This document shows positions 49,908 through 59,821 of a stretch of 64,000 nt of DNA, piece after piece (positions within the stretch are counted from its first letter, which is position 1; the number at the start of each line of letters is the position of its first letter). Location of the stretch: the NCBI RefSeq assembly GCF_024256385.1, contig NZ_JAMLFW010000001.1, positions 5,890,001 through 5,954,000 on the forward strand. Reading direction: 5' to 3'. The notes under the pieces were generated by a model that was given only the letters and a program-made list of their open reading frames with translations, had not been told where the DNA came from and ran no database searches. Source of the DNA: Anatilimnocola floriformis. GTDB lineage: Bacteria; Planctomycetota; Planctomycetia; Pirellulales; Pirellulaceae. Position numbers and translations under genes: made by a program.

Positions 49908-52415
49908 ATGTTTGTTTTTCTACGTTTCGTACGGCTGGAGTATTCAGCGATCACCGTATGGTTCCTCTTCGTTCTGGTCACCACGTTGACCGCTGCTGAA
50001 CCAGCTAAGCGGGAGCGGACATACGAATCTCCGGAGAAGGCATTCCTCGGTTACCAGCAGGCGGTGGAAGATAAGGCTGGGAAACTGGCCTATGAGGCTC
50101 TAACTACCGAGAGCCAGAGCGAACTCCTATTTAAGCAATGGTCTGATGAGCTGACCGGTGATGCGGCGCCGCTCGGTATTGGTGAACTCATTGATCCCGA
50201 TCTGCGGAAGAACTTGACACGCGAGCACCTCCCCACAACCCGTCGCGACCTTCCGCCGTTGCTCGTGAAGTCGATCGCTAATCGCGAGGCCGCGTTTCAG
50301 AAGATTGTCACCGGCCTGAACCGGTATCGATCTAACAACCTGCGGAACTTGCGTGCTAAAGATGTGCAGATCAAGGGGGACACGGCGACGGCGAAGGTTG
50401 CCTTTAAAGACGAGGACAGTGGTCCCGATTCGGATCCACTCCATTTCGTGAAGGATGAGCAAGGCTGGATGGTAGATTTACGATCTTCCAAAGCTAGGCA
50501 GGGCGAGCCGGAACTCACGACAGAGGAAGTGTCATGGGAACGTCCGGTCGAGACGGCACACCACGATTCGCCAGCAGCAGTCTTCGAGGCATGGGAGCGA
50601 GCCAAACGCAAATGCGACGCGAGCCTGGCGAGTAGCGCGGTAACTCCCGAGTATTACAACGATTTTCTGTTCAACGGCCGAAGTCAACTTTTGGGAGAAA
50701 ATGGCGAAACCCTAGTGCTGCATTGGTACGGCGATCAGCGCAAGTTCGTGACCGAAGACAACACCAATCCGCCACCGAGCGCTCAAGCCCAGAGAGCCCG
50801 CGCGTTTGTTGTCACGCGCTTTGACGAAGCCGCATATTTCAACGCGATCCTCAAGAAGCACAGAGAACTCGAAGAGTCCCGCGGCCGCCGCGTCCACGCC
50901 GAGCTGGGCGAAGTTAAGCAAGATGGCAGCCGAGCACGAGGCATCGTCAAGTATTTCTTCCAGCCGATCGCCAAAGGTGAAGCCAAGACTTCCGAGCCGG
51001 CGCGATCATTTGCTTATCAACTGCCGTGTTACTTCCAGCAAACGAAAGATCGAGGCTGGAGGTTCGATTTGCCAACGGGGGACGAGCGTCAGCGTGAGCA
51101 GCTTTTGCAACGGACCGCTCGCGAAGAACGAGCTGCAAGCGCCAGCCGGCGGGGACGGGCGTTCGCTTCGCCGGAGGAAGTGTATGCTTCGTTCGACAAA
51201 GCGCAGAAGGATTGGAATGCGGCAGCGGTCCGCGATTGCTTTCCAACCGACAACGTCGAGACCTTGATTTACATGGCGTGGGCGTATCAGTTTCATTTTC
51301 GGGACGACCCACCAACGCTTCAAGCGTTCATTGACGAAGACCGCCGCCGTCAGCTAACCCGCGAGCAGGTGCCAATCGAGGAATTCCGCCCACTGCTGAT
51401 CGATTCGCTGACCGACGTAGCTGGCGCGTTTGCGGCCTCCATGCACCGCCTTAAGTTGGCTGGCGAACTCGAGGATCTGCAGATCGAAGGTAACACGGCG
51501 ACTGGCAGGCTGCTTGACCGGGCCAAGCCGAAAAAGACGAAGGAAGATTATCGCGATCCGCAGGTCTCAGACATCGGCTTCAGTAAGGATAAGCAGGGTT
51601 GGGTCATCGATTTGAAGGTGCAACGCAAAGAGAAAGGCGAAGCGAAGATCGAGCGAGAGCCGCTGACCGCCGCGGAGAAGAAGGCAAATCAACTAGAAGC
51701 GGAACTTCCCAAACGCTGGACGCACAAAGCGCCGGTGAAATATGAACAACCGAAAGACGCATTGCTCGGCCGGCGCGAAGCATTCGCGGAAAATGACCCC
51801 GAAAAACTCTGGCACACATTCAGCCGACGGCAGCGGGACTGGTACATGCGAAACCAAATTCTGCAGATGGTCGAGAGCGGCGGCGGCGATCTGCTAATGG
51901 CCTGGTACCTCGACATGTCGAAGATGCCGGACAAGCAGGCCATGCACACGTCGTACAACCGCGGCGTGGCCGAGGGCTTTCCGCCACTGGTTGTGGATGA
52001 AAATAAACCCGAGACTTCACCTGGTTATGAGGCGCGCGAACGGCTGAGCCATGAACGCGAACGGCTCTGGGACAGCGTGGTGGTGTCGATGATCTACGAC
52101 CAGGAAGCATATTTTTCGGCGATTGTGAAGCGGCGGAATCTGATTCTCCGCCAGCAGCAGACCCGCGATCCGGACCTGGACTATGACAAGCTGACGGATG
52201 TCAAGATCGACGGCAATCGCGCTGTCGGGACGATGCAGTCGCAACACTTCAGCTACGACGCTCAGTTCGCCCGCGAAGACGGTTCGTGGAAGATAGATGT
52301 CGCGAACCTGGAAGAGCACATGGCCAAATGGCGCAAGGACGAGCAGAAGAACTTTGAAAGCCGGCAGAAATATGCTGCCGAGAGAAAGGTTCGAGAGAAG
52401 GAGAAAGAAGAGTAG
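49908..52415 (+). CDS. Exported protein with four repeated domains
   Basis: About 835 aa from the ATG at 49908 with a GGAGGT site nine bases upstream. A signal peptide (FVRLEYSAITVWFLFVLVTT, cleavage near LTAAEP) is followed by four related modules. Each begins with a pattern such as SPEKAFLGYQQAVEDK, SPAAVFEAWERAKRKC, SPEEVYASFDKAQKDW or QPKDALLGRREAFAEN and runs to a VDIGR/VIDLKV-type strand (GWMVDLRSS, GWVIDLKVQ, SWKIDVANL). The repeat looks like an NTF2/SnoaL-type fold by eye. The tail is a charged helix. A periplasmic or surface role in a planctomycete is likely; function unknown. Confidence 0.75.
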   Translation: MFVFLRFVRLEYSAITVWFLFVLVTTLTAAEPAKRERTYESPEKAFLGYQQAVEDKAGKLAYEALTTESQSELLFKQWSDELTGDAAPLGIGELIDPDLRKNLTREHLPTTRRDLPPLLVKSIANREAAFQKIVTGLNRYRSNNLRNLRAKDVQIKGDTATAKVAFKDEDSGPDSDPLHFVKDEQGWMVDLRSSKARQGEPELTTEEVSWERPVETAHHDSPAAVFEAWERAKRKCDASLASSAVTPEYYNDFLFNGRSQLLGENGETLVLHWYGDQRKFVTEDNTNPPPSAQAQRARAFVVTRFDEAAYFNAILKKHRELEESRGRRVHAELGEVKQDGSRARGIVKYFFQPIAKGEAKTSEPARSFAYQLPCYFQQTKDRGWRFDLPTGDERQREQLLQRTAREERAASASRRGRAFASPEEVYASFDKAQKDWNAAAVRDCFPTDNVETLIYMAWAYQFHFRDDPPTLQAFIDEDRRRQLTREQVPIEEFRPLLIDSLTDVAGAFAASMHRLKLAGELEDLQIEGNTATGRLLDRAKPKKTKEDYRDPQVSDIGFSKDKQGWVIDLKVQRKEKGEAKIEREPLTAAEKKANQLEAELPKRWTHKAPVKYEQPKDALLGRREAFAENDPEKLWHTFSRRQRDWYMRNQILQMVESGGGDLLMAWYLDMSKMPDKQAMHTSYNRGVAEGFPPLVVDENKPETSPGYEARERLSHERERLWDSVVVSMIYDQEAYFSAIVKRRNLILRQQQTRDPDLDYDKLTDVKIDGNRAVGTMQSQHFSYDAQFAREDGSWKIDVANLEEHMAKWRKDEQKNFESRQKYAAERKVREKEKEE

Positions 52416-52487
52416 TTCAACGTGCACGGGGCGGCTGGGCTGATTAATCGCGACAGCGCACTTCGGTTCGCGATACCTGCCGAAGAG

Positions 52488-52622
52488 CTAATTCTGCAGT
52501 GGATCTCGCGAAATCTTCCGACGGGCTGTCGTTGCAGTTGTCGCACCTTGGTAGATCCCAGGTTTGTCAGCACTTACACAGCGACCCCTGGCCCAAGAGC
52601 GGAGTTTGTCGACTAACTCGCT
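52488..52622 (-). pseudogene. C-terminal remnant of a second Ycf46-like AAA gene
   Basis: The minus strand reads SELVDKLRSWARGRC and VSADKPGIYQGATTATTARR, then KISRDPLQN and a stop. This matches the last 45 residues of the PIN/AAA protein at 46201-47934 (EKLRSWACGRCLSADKPGIY, QGATVATTGTRRKVTRDPSQ) with only a few changes. No upstream part remains; the plus-strand gene ends 70 bp to the left. It is a relic of a duplicated or replaced element end. Confidence 0.75.
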
Positions 52623-52721
52623 AACCAGCAAGCTGTCGCTTCATGCGAGCATGCAGTCGATTCAGAGTATCGCCAAAGGGCGTAAACCTCTGTGAAACTG
52701 CGCAGACGGACACATTTACTA

Positions 52722-55256
52722 ATGTCTTTACTAATGTCGCAAATACCATCAACCGGACTGGTTTGCGTTCGCGGCGCACGTGAGCACAATCTGAAGAACG
52801 TCGATGTCGACATTCCACGCCATCAGCTGGTTGTCTTCACGGGCATCTCAGGCTCGGGCAAGTCGTCGCTGGCATTCGGCACCCTCTACGCGGAGGCGCA
52901 GAGGCGGTACTTGGAATCCGTGGCACCCTACGCGCGGCGTTTGTTTCATCAGTTGGGTGTGCCGCAGTTTGATGAAATCGAGGGCATGCCGCCCGCCGTA
53001 GCGCTCCAGCAACAACGAGGGTCCCCGACGACGCGATCGTCCGTGGGCAGTATCACCACGTTGTCCAATCTGCTGCGAATGCTGTACTCGCGAGCTGGCG
53101 ACTACCCGCGCAATCATCCGCATCTAGAAGCCGAAGCATTCTCGGCCAACACCCCAGCCGGCGCCTGCAATGCTTGTCACGGCCTGGGACGCGTGTATGA
53201 CGCCACGGAAGCTTCGATGGTGCCGGACGACAGCTTGACGATACGTGAGCGCGCGATCGCTGCGTGGCCGCCGGCTTGGCATGGGCAGAATTTACGCGAC
53301 ATCGTCACCACGCTCGGCTTCGACATCGACCGGCCTTGGCGCGAGCTCTCGCGAAAGGATCGAAATTGGTTGCTGTTCACCGACGAACAGCCAACCGTGC
53401 CGGTGTATGCAGGCTTCGATTCGGACGAAGTTCGTCAGGCCATTAAGCGAAAGGAAGCGCCGAGCTACCAAGGGACATTCACGAGCGCGCGGAAATACGT
53501 GCTGCAAACTTTTGCCACCACCGAAAGCGCCGCCATGAAGAAGCGTGTGGCGCGCTATCTTTTGAGCAGCGAATGTCCGACCTGCCACGGGAAACGCCTA
53601 CAGCCAGCAGCGCTGGCTGTGAAGTTTGCAGGCTACGACATCGCTGCGCTGTCCGAGCTTCCGCTAAAGCGATTGGCGGAGCTGCTGAAACCGTATTGTG
53701 ATGGCGCTGTTTCCGGCTGGCGTAAATTCGCGGCCGAGCATCCGGAGAAAGCGGTGGTTGTCGAGCGTATCAACCGAGATTTGGAAGCCCGTTTGGCGGT
53801 GATGTTGGATTTAGGACTTGGCTACTTATCACTGGATCGCAGCACACCGACCCTATCGCCTGGTGAGTTGCAGCGGCTTCGCCTCGCAACGCAAGTTCGG
53901 TCCAATTTATTTGGCGTCGTCTACGTGCTGGACGAACCATCTGCGGGTCTGCACCCCGCGGATACCGAGGCTCTGCTGACCGCGCTCGATGGATTGAAAG
54001 CTGCTGGCAACTCCTTATTCGTTGTTGAACACGACCTTGACGTGATCAAGCGGGCCGACTGGATCGTCGACGTGGGGCCGGAAGCAGGAGAGCACGGCGG
54101 GCGCATTCTTTACAGCGGCCCGCCCGCTGGGTTAGCCACAGTGAAAGAGTCACACACGGCGAAGTATCTGTTTGACCGCTCACGAACTGCGACACGATTT
54201 GCCCGCACAGCACAGGGGCAACTGAGACTCGAAGGTATTCACCACAACAACGTCCATGGCCTTAATGTCGACGTTCCGCTGGGAGTGCTGACGTCAGTGA
54301 CAGGAATCTCCGGCTCGGGAAAGTCGAGCCTAGTGAGCCAGGTCCTTGTGGAACTTGTTGCGAGTCATCTCGGGCATCATGCTCCTGCCGCAGACGAATA
54401 CGATGAACTGGAAACAGCGAGCGAAGCGATCACTGGCCGGATCACGGCTGGATTGGATCACATCTCGCGACTCGTCACGGTTGATCAAAAGCCGATCGGC
54501 CGCACGCCGCGCTCGAACTTGGCGACGTACACCGGGCTGTTTGACGACGTCCGCAAACTCTTTGCTAACACGAAGGCCGCCCGCAGCCGGCACTACGACG
54601 CCGGCCGGTTTTCGTTCAATGTGGCGAAGGGCCGTTGTGAAACCTGCCAAGGCGAAGGGTTCGTGTTCGTCGAACTCCTATTCTTGCCGAGTGTTTACGC
54701 TCCTTGTCCCACTTGCCACGGTGCGCGGTACAACGCCAAGACGCTGGAGGTCAAACTCCGCGGGCAGTCGATTGCAGATGTTCTCGGAATGACGGTCGCC
54801 ACTGCAGCCGAGTTTTTCGCGGAAGATCCACCCCTGCTTCGCGCGCTCCAGACGCTTTTGCAAGTTGGGCTGGCCTATTTGCGGCTCGGGCAGCCAGCGA
54901 CCGAACTTTCCGGCGGGGAAGCTCAACGGATTAAGCTGGCGACAGAACTGCAGCGCGCTAGCAAAGGGAAGACGCTCTACGTGTTGGACGAACCTACGAC
55001 TGGATTACATCCGGCTGATGTTGAGAAGTTAGTTACACAACTCCAAGGATTGGTGGATGCGGGCAACACTGTGGTTGTGGTGGAGCATGAAATGCAACTT
55101 GTAGCCAGCAGCGATTGGGTCATCGATATGGGACCTGGCGCTGGCGACGAAGGCGGACAAGTGGTCGCTGCTGGCAAGCCCGCCGACATCGCGAATGTTA
55201 AAGCGAGCCGAACGGCAACCTACCTCGCCAGGTATCTCAAGCACGAGCGGCTCTAA
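52722..55256 (+). CDS. Class II UvrA-like excinuclease ATPase
   Basis: About 844 aa, starting at ATG 52722 or 52734. Two ABC modules: GISGSGKSSLAFGTLYAEAQ with LSPGELQRLRLATQ and VLDEPSAGLHPAD, then GISGSGKSSLVSQVL with LSGGEAQRIKLATELQ and VLDEPTTGLHPAD. Zinc-finger Cys pairs (CNACHGLG, CPTCHGK, CETCQGEG, CPTCHGA) are present. At about 844 aa it lacks the UvrB-binding insert of full UvrA (about 940), which marks the UvrA2/DrrC type linked to damage tolerance and drug resistance. It is followed by an unrelated exported enzyme. Confidence 0.9.
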   Translation: MSLLMSQIPSTGLVCVRGAREHNLKNVDVDIPRHQLVVFTGISGSGKSSLAFGTLYAEAQRRYLESVAPYARRLFHQLGVPQFDEIEGMPPAVALQQQRGSPTTRSSVGSITTLSNLLRMLYSRAGDYPRNHPHLEAEAFSANTPAGACNACHGLGRVYDATEASMVPDDSLTIRERAIAAWPPAWHGQNLRDIVTTLGFDIDRPWRELSRKDRNWLLFTDEQPTVPVYAGFDSDEVRQAIKRKEAPSYQGTFTSARKYVLQTFATTESAAMKKRVARYLLSSECPTCHGKRLQPAALAVKFAGYDIAALSELPLKRLAELLKPYCDGAVSGWRKFAAEHPEKAVVVERINRDLEARLAVMLDLGLGYLSLDRSTPTLSPGELQRLRLATQVRSNLFGVVYVLDEPSAGLHPADTEALLTALDGLKAAGNSLFVVEHDLDVIKRADWIVDVGPEAGEHGGRILYSGPPAGLATVKESHTAKYLFDRSRTATRFARTAQGQLRLEGIHHNNVHGLNVDVPLGVLTSVTGISGSGKSSLVSQVLVELVASHLGHHAPAADEYDELETASEAITGRITAGLDHISRLVTVDQKPIGRTPRSNLATYTGLFDDVRKLFANTKAARSRHYDAGRFSFNVAKGRCETCQGEGFVFVELLFLPSVYAPCPTCHGARYNAKTLEVKLRGQSIADVLGMTVATAAEFFAEDPPLLRALQTLLQVGLAYLRLGQPATELSGGEAQRIKLATELQRASKGKTLYVLDEPTTGLHPADVEKLVTQLQGLVDAGNTVVVVEHEMQLVASSDWVIDMGPGAGDEGGQVVAAGKPADIANVKASRTATYLARYLKHERL

Positions 55257-55366
55257 GGTGGAACAGGCGGAATGGCTGCCAAGTCCGCCGAGGCCACAGG
55301 CTGTTGCGGAAGGCACGACAATTGCTTTAGGCTGCCGTCGCTCGAAGGCACCTGGAGATTCCATCC

Positions 55367-57553
55367 ATGAACGGCAGGCTATGGCTCGTTATCCGGACTT
55401 TTGCACCAGCAGCAATCGTTTGCGGTCTTTGTTGTTCGGCGTTGGCACAGTCAGCGAACAACCAGCGCGATACCGATCGCGAATACGTCCAGTGGCTTGA
55501 AGAACGCTCCATGCTGTTTCAGGCCAAGGAGCAAGCAGAATTAATCTCGGGCCAGGGTGCGCAGTGGCGACAACCTTACGGCGAACCAAAGCCGCGAGAG
55601 GCGGTCCGCTTGGCCTCTGTGTGGCTGCTTGATTATCCGGGCTCCGTCATTCCTCGGCCCGGTAAATCCGTCATCGCCACTTGGGGCGATGCTGAGTTGT
55701 GGCAATCGCTGGAGCAAATCGGAATCGACTTGCTGCACACCGGACCCGTCAAACGAGCCGGAAGCGTTGAAGATCGCCGGTTCAATCCCACCAGCGACGG
55801 TTGGTTCGATCCTATTTCGCTCCAGCTTGATCCCGCGCTCGGCACGGACGAAGAATACCGAGCCATGGTCCACACTGCGAAGAAACACGGTGGTTCGATC
55901 GCTGGCGATCTCGTGCCACTGCACACGGGGATCGGTGCCGACTTTCGCTTGGCTGAACGGGCCTACAAAGATTACCCCGGACTTTACACGATGGTTGAAA
56001 TACGAAAGGAAGACTGGGAACTGCTGCCTGGCGTCGACAGTCCCTGGACGACTGAGCTTGTTTCCAAAGATGCCGCTAAAAAATTGCACGATAAAGGGTA
56101 CATTCCGGGCCTGATCAACTCGAACGACGCTGCTCCCCAGGCACGGGAGTGGAGTGGTTGGAGCGCGACCGCCAAAGTAACTGGCGTGGATGGCAAACAA
56201 CGGCGTTGGGTGTTTTTGCACTATTTTAAGAAGGAGCAACCGGCGCTGAACTGGCTTGATCCCTCGTTTGCTGCACAGCGAGCCGTATGTGGCGACCTTA
56301 CCAAGACGATACACTCGCTCGGGGCCCGGGTAATGCGGCTCGACGCGGTTCCATTTTTGGGAATTGAACCACAGCCAGGCGACCACCTAACATTGCACTT
56401 CAAGCATCCACTCTCGGTCCAAGGAACTAACTCGATTGCATTTATGGCTCGCAAGCTCGGCGGTTTTAGCTTTCACGAGCTTAATGTTCCGCTTCAAGAG
56501 TTGAAGACGTACACCGAACACGGCCCCGACCTTTCGTACGATTTCTTCACGCGAGCCCAATGCCTGCATGCCTTGCTGATGGAAGACGCGACACTGTTGC
56601 GGCAGGCTTTTCAATTTTTGCTTGATGCCGATGTGCAGCCGATCGGTCTAGTCCATGATCTGCAAAACCACGACGAGATCACGTACCAGCTTGTGGAGCT
56701 CGATGCACGTGGTGACGAGATGTTCAAGCTGAACGGCAAAGAGGTCTCCGGTCGGCAGCTGCGAGAACAGATGCTTCGCGAAATGCGGCAGAAGGCTGCT
56801 GGCGACCGAGCGCCACACAACAGACTCTATCGACCTGAAAAGGATGGGCTGGCTACCACTTTTGCAGGGTTCATCGCAGCTGCACTCGAAATACGTGATC
56901 CTTATCACGCCTCGCGAGAGGAGCGGCAGCAAATCCAGCAAGCACATCTGCTTCTCGCCGCCGCCAACGCAATGCAACCTGGCGTGTTCAGTCTTTCAAG
57001 TTGGGATCTCGTCGGCGCCTTGCCGATTCCAGAGAAGTCGGTTGCCGAACGGATGAAAGAAGGTGATTACCGCTGGATCAATCGTGGTGGCGTCGACTTG
57101 ATGGGCGCGAATCCCCGCCAAGAAACCTCGCATTTCGGCGTAGAACGCGCCATTTCAATCTACGGGGCACTTCCTGAACAGCTTGAAAATCCTGAATCGT
57201 TCGCGCGGCAGCTCGCTCGGATGCTCAAGGCTCGCAAAAAATACCGCCTCGCCGAAAGTGAACTCCTCGCTGTGCTTCAGGTTGCAAATCCGGCCGCCTG
57301 TGTCCTCGTGATGCGACCACCAGGAACTCCTGCACTGGTCGTCACGGCGCTGAACTTCTCCCAGCAGACGGTGAAGGAAGAAGTCGACCTCAGCGCTATC
57401 GAGGTGAAAGGTAAGATAAGAGTGAATGGGCAAATGCTAGAAATCATCGCCAACGAGCAGTTTGGCGAGTTCCCTGAAAATGGTCGTTTGAAGATCGAGC
57501 TGCCCCCGCTGACTTACAAGACGATTCGAATCGGGAACGCAAAGGAGCCATAG
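55367..57553 (+). CDS. Exported GH13 family (trehalose-synthase-like) protein
   Basis: A 728-aa protein with a signal peptide (LWLVIRTFAPAAIVCGLCCS, cleavage near ALAQS). The alpha-amylase-type barrel is seen in DEEYRAMVHTAKKHGGSIAGDL, VMRLDAVPFL (the RxDA nucleophile motif) and LVHDLQNHDEIT (the NHD motif). Late segments (PEQLENPESFARQLARMLKA, ACVLVMRPPGTPALVVTALN) match the TreS-like C-terminal beta domain. Cytoplasmic TreS enzymes interconvert maltose and trehalose; here the export signal is unusual. Conserved catalytic residues beyond these were not checked. Confidence 0.8.
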   Translation: MNGRLWLVIRTFAPAAIVCGLCCSALAQSANNQRDTDREYVQWLEERSMLFQAKEQAELISGQGAQWRQPYGEPKPREAVRLASVWLLDYPGSVIPRPGKSVIATWGDAELWQSLEQIGIDLLHTGPVKRAGSVEDRRFNPTSDGWFDPISLQLDPALGTDEEYRAMVHTAKKHGGSIAGDLVPLHTGIGADFRLAERAYKDYPGLYTMVEIRKEDWELLPGVDSPWTTELVSKDAAKKLHDKGYIPGLINSNDAAPQAREWSGWSATAKVTGVDGKQRRWVFLHYFKKEQPALNWLDPSFAAQRAVCGDLTKTIHSLGARVMRLDAVPFLGIEPQPGDHLTLHFKHPLSVQGTNSIAFMARKLGGFSFHELNVPLQELKTYTEHGPDLSYDFFTRAQCLHALLMEDATLLRQAFQFLLDADVQPIGLVHDLQNHDEITYQLVELDARGDEMFKLNGKEVSGRQLREQMLREMRQKAAGDRAPHNRLYRPEKDGLATTFAGFIAAALEIRDPYHASREERQQIQQAHLLLAAANAMQPGVFSLSSWDLVGALPIPEKSVAERMKEGDYRWINRGGVDLMGANPRQETSHFGVERAISIYGALPEQLENPESFARQLARMLKARKKYRLAESELLAVLQVANPAACVLVMRPPGTPALVVTALNFSQQTVKEEVDLSAIEVKGKIRVNGQMLEIIANEQFGEFPENGRLKIELPPLTYKTIRIGNAKEP

Positions 57554-57580
57554 AGTTCCCGGCTCGAAGCGGGGAAAGAA

Positions 57581-57694
57581 ATGCAGTCGACAAAGCGTTC
57601 ACCTCAAGTTTCGCTCACTGCCGCTTTGCAACCGTTAACCGTCTCGGCCGGTCAAGCCGTGACCGGCGTCCAGTTAGATTGCGTCGAGCCATGA
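57581..57694 (+). CDS. Possible 37-aa peptide or gene fragment
   Basis: An ATG at 57581 opens a short frame (MQSTKRSPQVSLTAALQPLT, then VSAGQAVTGVQLDCVEP) just after the GH13 gene. It looks like the end of a beta-sandwich domain, so a remnant is more likely than an active gene. There is a weak AAAG-type site upstream. Confidence 0.25.
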   Translation: MQSTKRSPQVSLTAALQPLTVSAGQAVTGVQLDCVEP

Positions 57695-57748
57695 GGTGAT
57701 GAAACAACGAATAACTGAGTGATCTTGAGGCCGACTAGTAAATAGAGA

Positions 57749-58315
57749 ATGATCGACGTGAGCGGTACAATCGACGATATTTTGGGGCGAACCCCGCCGG
57801 GCTCACTTTTGCTCGGCGTTCACCACACCAGGGACGAAGCGGGACGAGCGTTTGCCAGCCTGATGGCTGAGGGAACTCCCGCAGGATTCCGCATGCTGGC
57901 CGACATTCTCGTCGCCATGGCGGATCACGTGGAGGCTGAGGAGAGTGGTTGGCACCTTGCCTTGTCCCCCGAGGACCGCCCGCAACTCCGGACTCTCGGC
58001 ATTTCCGGTGTCTCACTCGGCTGCGCGGCCACCATAGTTCATCCGCCTGATGGAGAAGAAGCCCGGCAACAGGCGTTCGTGATCGGCGCTCGGGTTATGA
58101 AAAATGCCGCAGCCTGGCAGGTCAACGAGTTCGATGGCTGGGGCCGGGGAATCGGGGTCGGGGTGGTTGTCGCCCCACCGTTTGAACTTGACCCCGGGCA
58201 AGTCGACGTACGGTGGCCGTCGGGTCGCTGTTTTGAAGACACCAGCCAACTCCTCATCGCTCCCCGCACCGATTCTCCCGGTTCCGACGGACCACCCAAC
58301 CCGGTTCACGTCTAG
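57749..58315 (+). CDS. Hypothetical protein
   Basis: A 188-aa protein (MIDVSGTIDDILGRTPPGSL, then LGVHHTRDEAGRAFASLMAE and GFRMLADILVAMADHVEAEE). It has an even, coding-like composition and alternating helix/strand character, but no known motif and no clear ribosome binding site. A minus-strand frame overlaps in part; the plus frame is the better candidate. From 58316 to 58629 I see no gene. Confidence 0.45.
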   Translation: MIDVSGTIDDILGRTPPGSLLLGVHHTRDEAGRAFASLMAEGTPAGFRMLADILVAMADHVEAEESGWHLALSPEDRPQLRTLGISGVSLGCAATIVHPPDGEEARQQAFVIGARVMKNAAAWQVNEFDGWGRGIGVGVVVAPPFELDPGQVDVRWPSGRCFEDTSQLLIAPRTDSPGSDGPPNPVHV

Positions 58316-58629
58316 CTGTGCTGTGCTCCTGTCGTTCGCCGACGGCGGCGGCGCGCCGAATCAGCCGGTGCCCTGTCCGGGAAGCGCGACTTGAATCTGA
58401 GGCTCAGGAACCGCCTGCGGTGGCCCTAGCAGGTGAGCTGATCTGTTCGAAACACCACGTTTTTTTACTCAATGAAGGTTTCACCTATGGTTAGCCGCTT
58501 TCTCGCTTGGTAGTAGGCACCGGTTTCCGCCGAACACGGCCGCTCTCCTCGGCAAACGCGATGGGCAATCAAACGAGCTACCGCCGCTCGGCAGGAATGA
58601 TCAGCACTGAGCACTTGTGTCAGAAAGAC

Positions 58630-58938
58630 TCAGAGCGTTACCAACGGCGAATAGACGTCGTCGAGCAAGATCAGCACGACGTTCGGCGCGCCTTTGGGAG
58701 GCTGAACCGGTTTTGGGAACTGCGCTTTGTCGGAATCAAGGTACGTGCGACCGATTTCACCTGGAAAATGAAAATCAGGTCGGGGAAGGACGAGCGGAGT
58801 CGCGGGATTCTGAAGTGGCTTTCCGATCTCCGCATTCTTCCCTTGGGCGAATATCGCAGCCGGCTGAAGCGAATTAGTGAGTATCAATGAAGCGGCCGCT
58901 ACGGCAACAATGAAACCCAAATTACGTTGTGTCCGCAT
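58630..58938 (-). pseudogene. N-terminal fragment of an exported arylsulfatase
   Basis: The frame from ATG 58938 has a signal peptide (GFIVAVAAASLILTNSLQPA) and a Pro-rich spacer (GKPLQNPATPLVLPRPDFHF), then APNVVLILLDDV, the first metal-binding strand of sulfatases. It then diverges (YSPLVTL) and stops, about 100 aa instead of several hundred. No catalytic CxPSR follows. It is a truncated relic. Confidence 0.7.
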
Positions 58939-59099
58939 CGCGTCGCCTCCTGAGAGATTGATCGGGTTCACAATAATTTTACTAGTGGCGGGCGCGGTCG
59001 TCATCTTCCCCAGGTCAATAAGGTCCGCCGGAACTGTACGAGAATGATCCAAGCCCTTGGATTTCTTCGCACGCTCGGCAGCTCCTGACTTGCCTGTAT

Positions 59100-59650
59100 T
59101 AGGGGCACGCTAGAAGACACGGACTTGGCCCATAACGGAGTCAATGTTGCGGACGTCGCCGTGTCGAACACCGATAACGATGCGGCCGGAATCACCGTTA
59201 CTCCAACTTCAGGTTTGACGACACGCGAAGCCGGCGGCAAAGTGAGGATGTCATCGTGGGAAGTAGCGATGACGATGTGATTTGGGGCGGATCTAGCACC
59301 GATGTTCTGAACGAAGGTGCTGTCTTCGATCTCATCCTCGGCTTTGGCGGAGACGATCTGATCATCGGAGGCAATCTCAGCGAAGCGAATAGCCTGGACG
59401 GGCTGCGCTCGATTCAGTTGAAATGACAGCGAACCTATCGTTCGACGCTCGCAGCAGCAGTCTTCTGTCGAGATCAACCCCGCGACCATGACGTCAAGGC
59501 CGAATGGATCTTCGGTAACGACGACCGCGACGGGATTGTCCACTACGCTCTCCTCGAAATGATCTGGGATTTCAATGGTAATTCCGCTAGCGGTGACCGT
59601 CACAGCTACGACCTGCATGCCACGTCAACCGCTTACGACCGCGGATGAAT
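59100..59650 (+). pseudogene. Decayed Calx-beta/RTX-type surface protein fragment
   Basis: Plus-strand pieces in shifted frames: NGVNVADVAVSNTDNDAAGI then TVTPTSGLTTREAGG (Calx-beta-like, frame stops soon after), then DVIVGSSDDDVIWGG and LILGFGGDDLIIGGN (hemolysin-type calcium-binding repeats), then IVHYALLEMIWDFNGNSASG near the end. Such domains are common in giant planctomycete surface proteins. Stops and shifts between pieces mark a broken gene. The minus-strand frame across the same DNA is a shadow. Confidence 0.65.
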
Positions 59651-59821
59651 AATTTCGACTCCGGGGCATGTGGACCGGCCAAGTCCACTGTCAGGCGCGG
59701 CAAGCGACAACACTCGCAAACTAAAAGTGGCGTAGCCGGCTTACTTGCCAATTCGTGGGAGAATTATCGGCTCGGCTCAGTCGCCCGCCCCTAGAATGGA
59801 AGTATGGAAAGAGAGGTTACT

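Noticed and set aside
59001-59618. 205-aa minus-strand frame
   Set aside because: The plus strand carries recognisable Calx-beta and RTX-like peptides in the same DNA, so the minus frame is a shadow of a decayed plus-strand gene.
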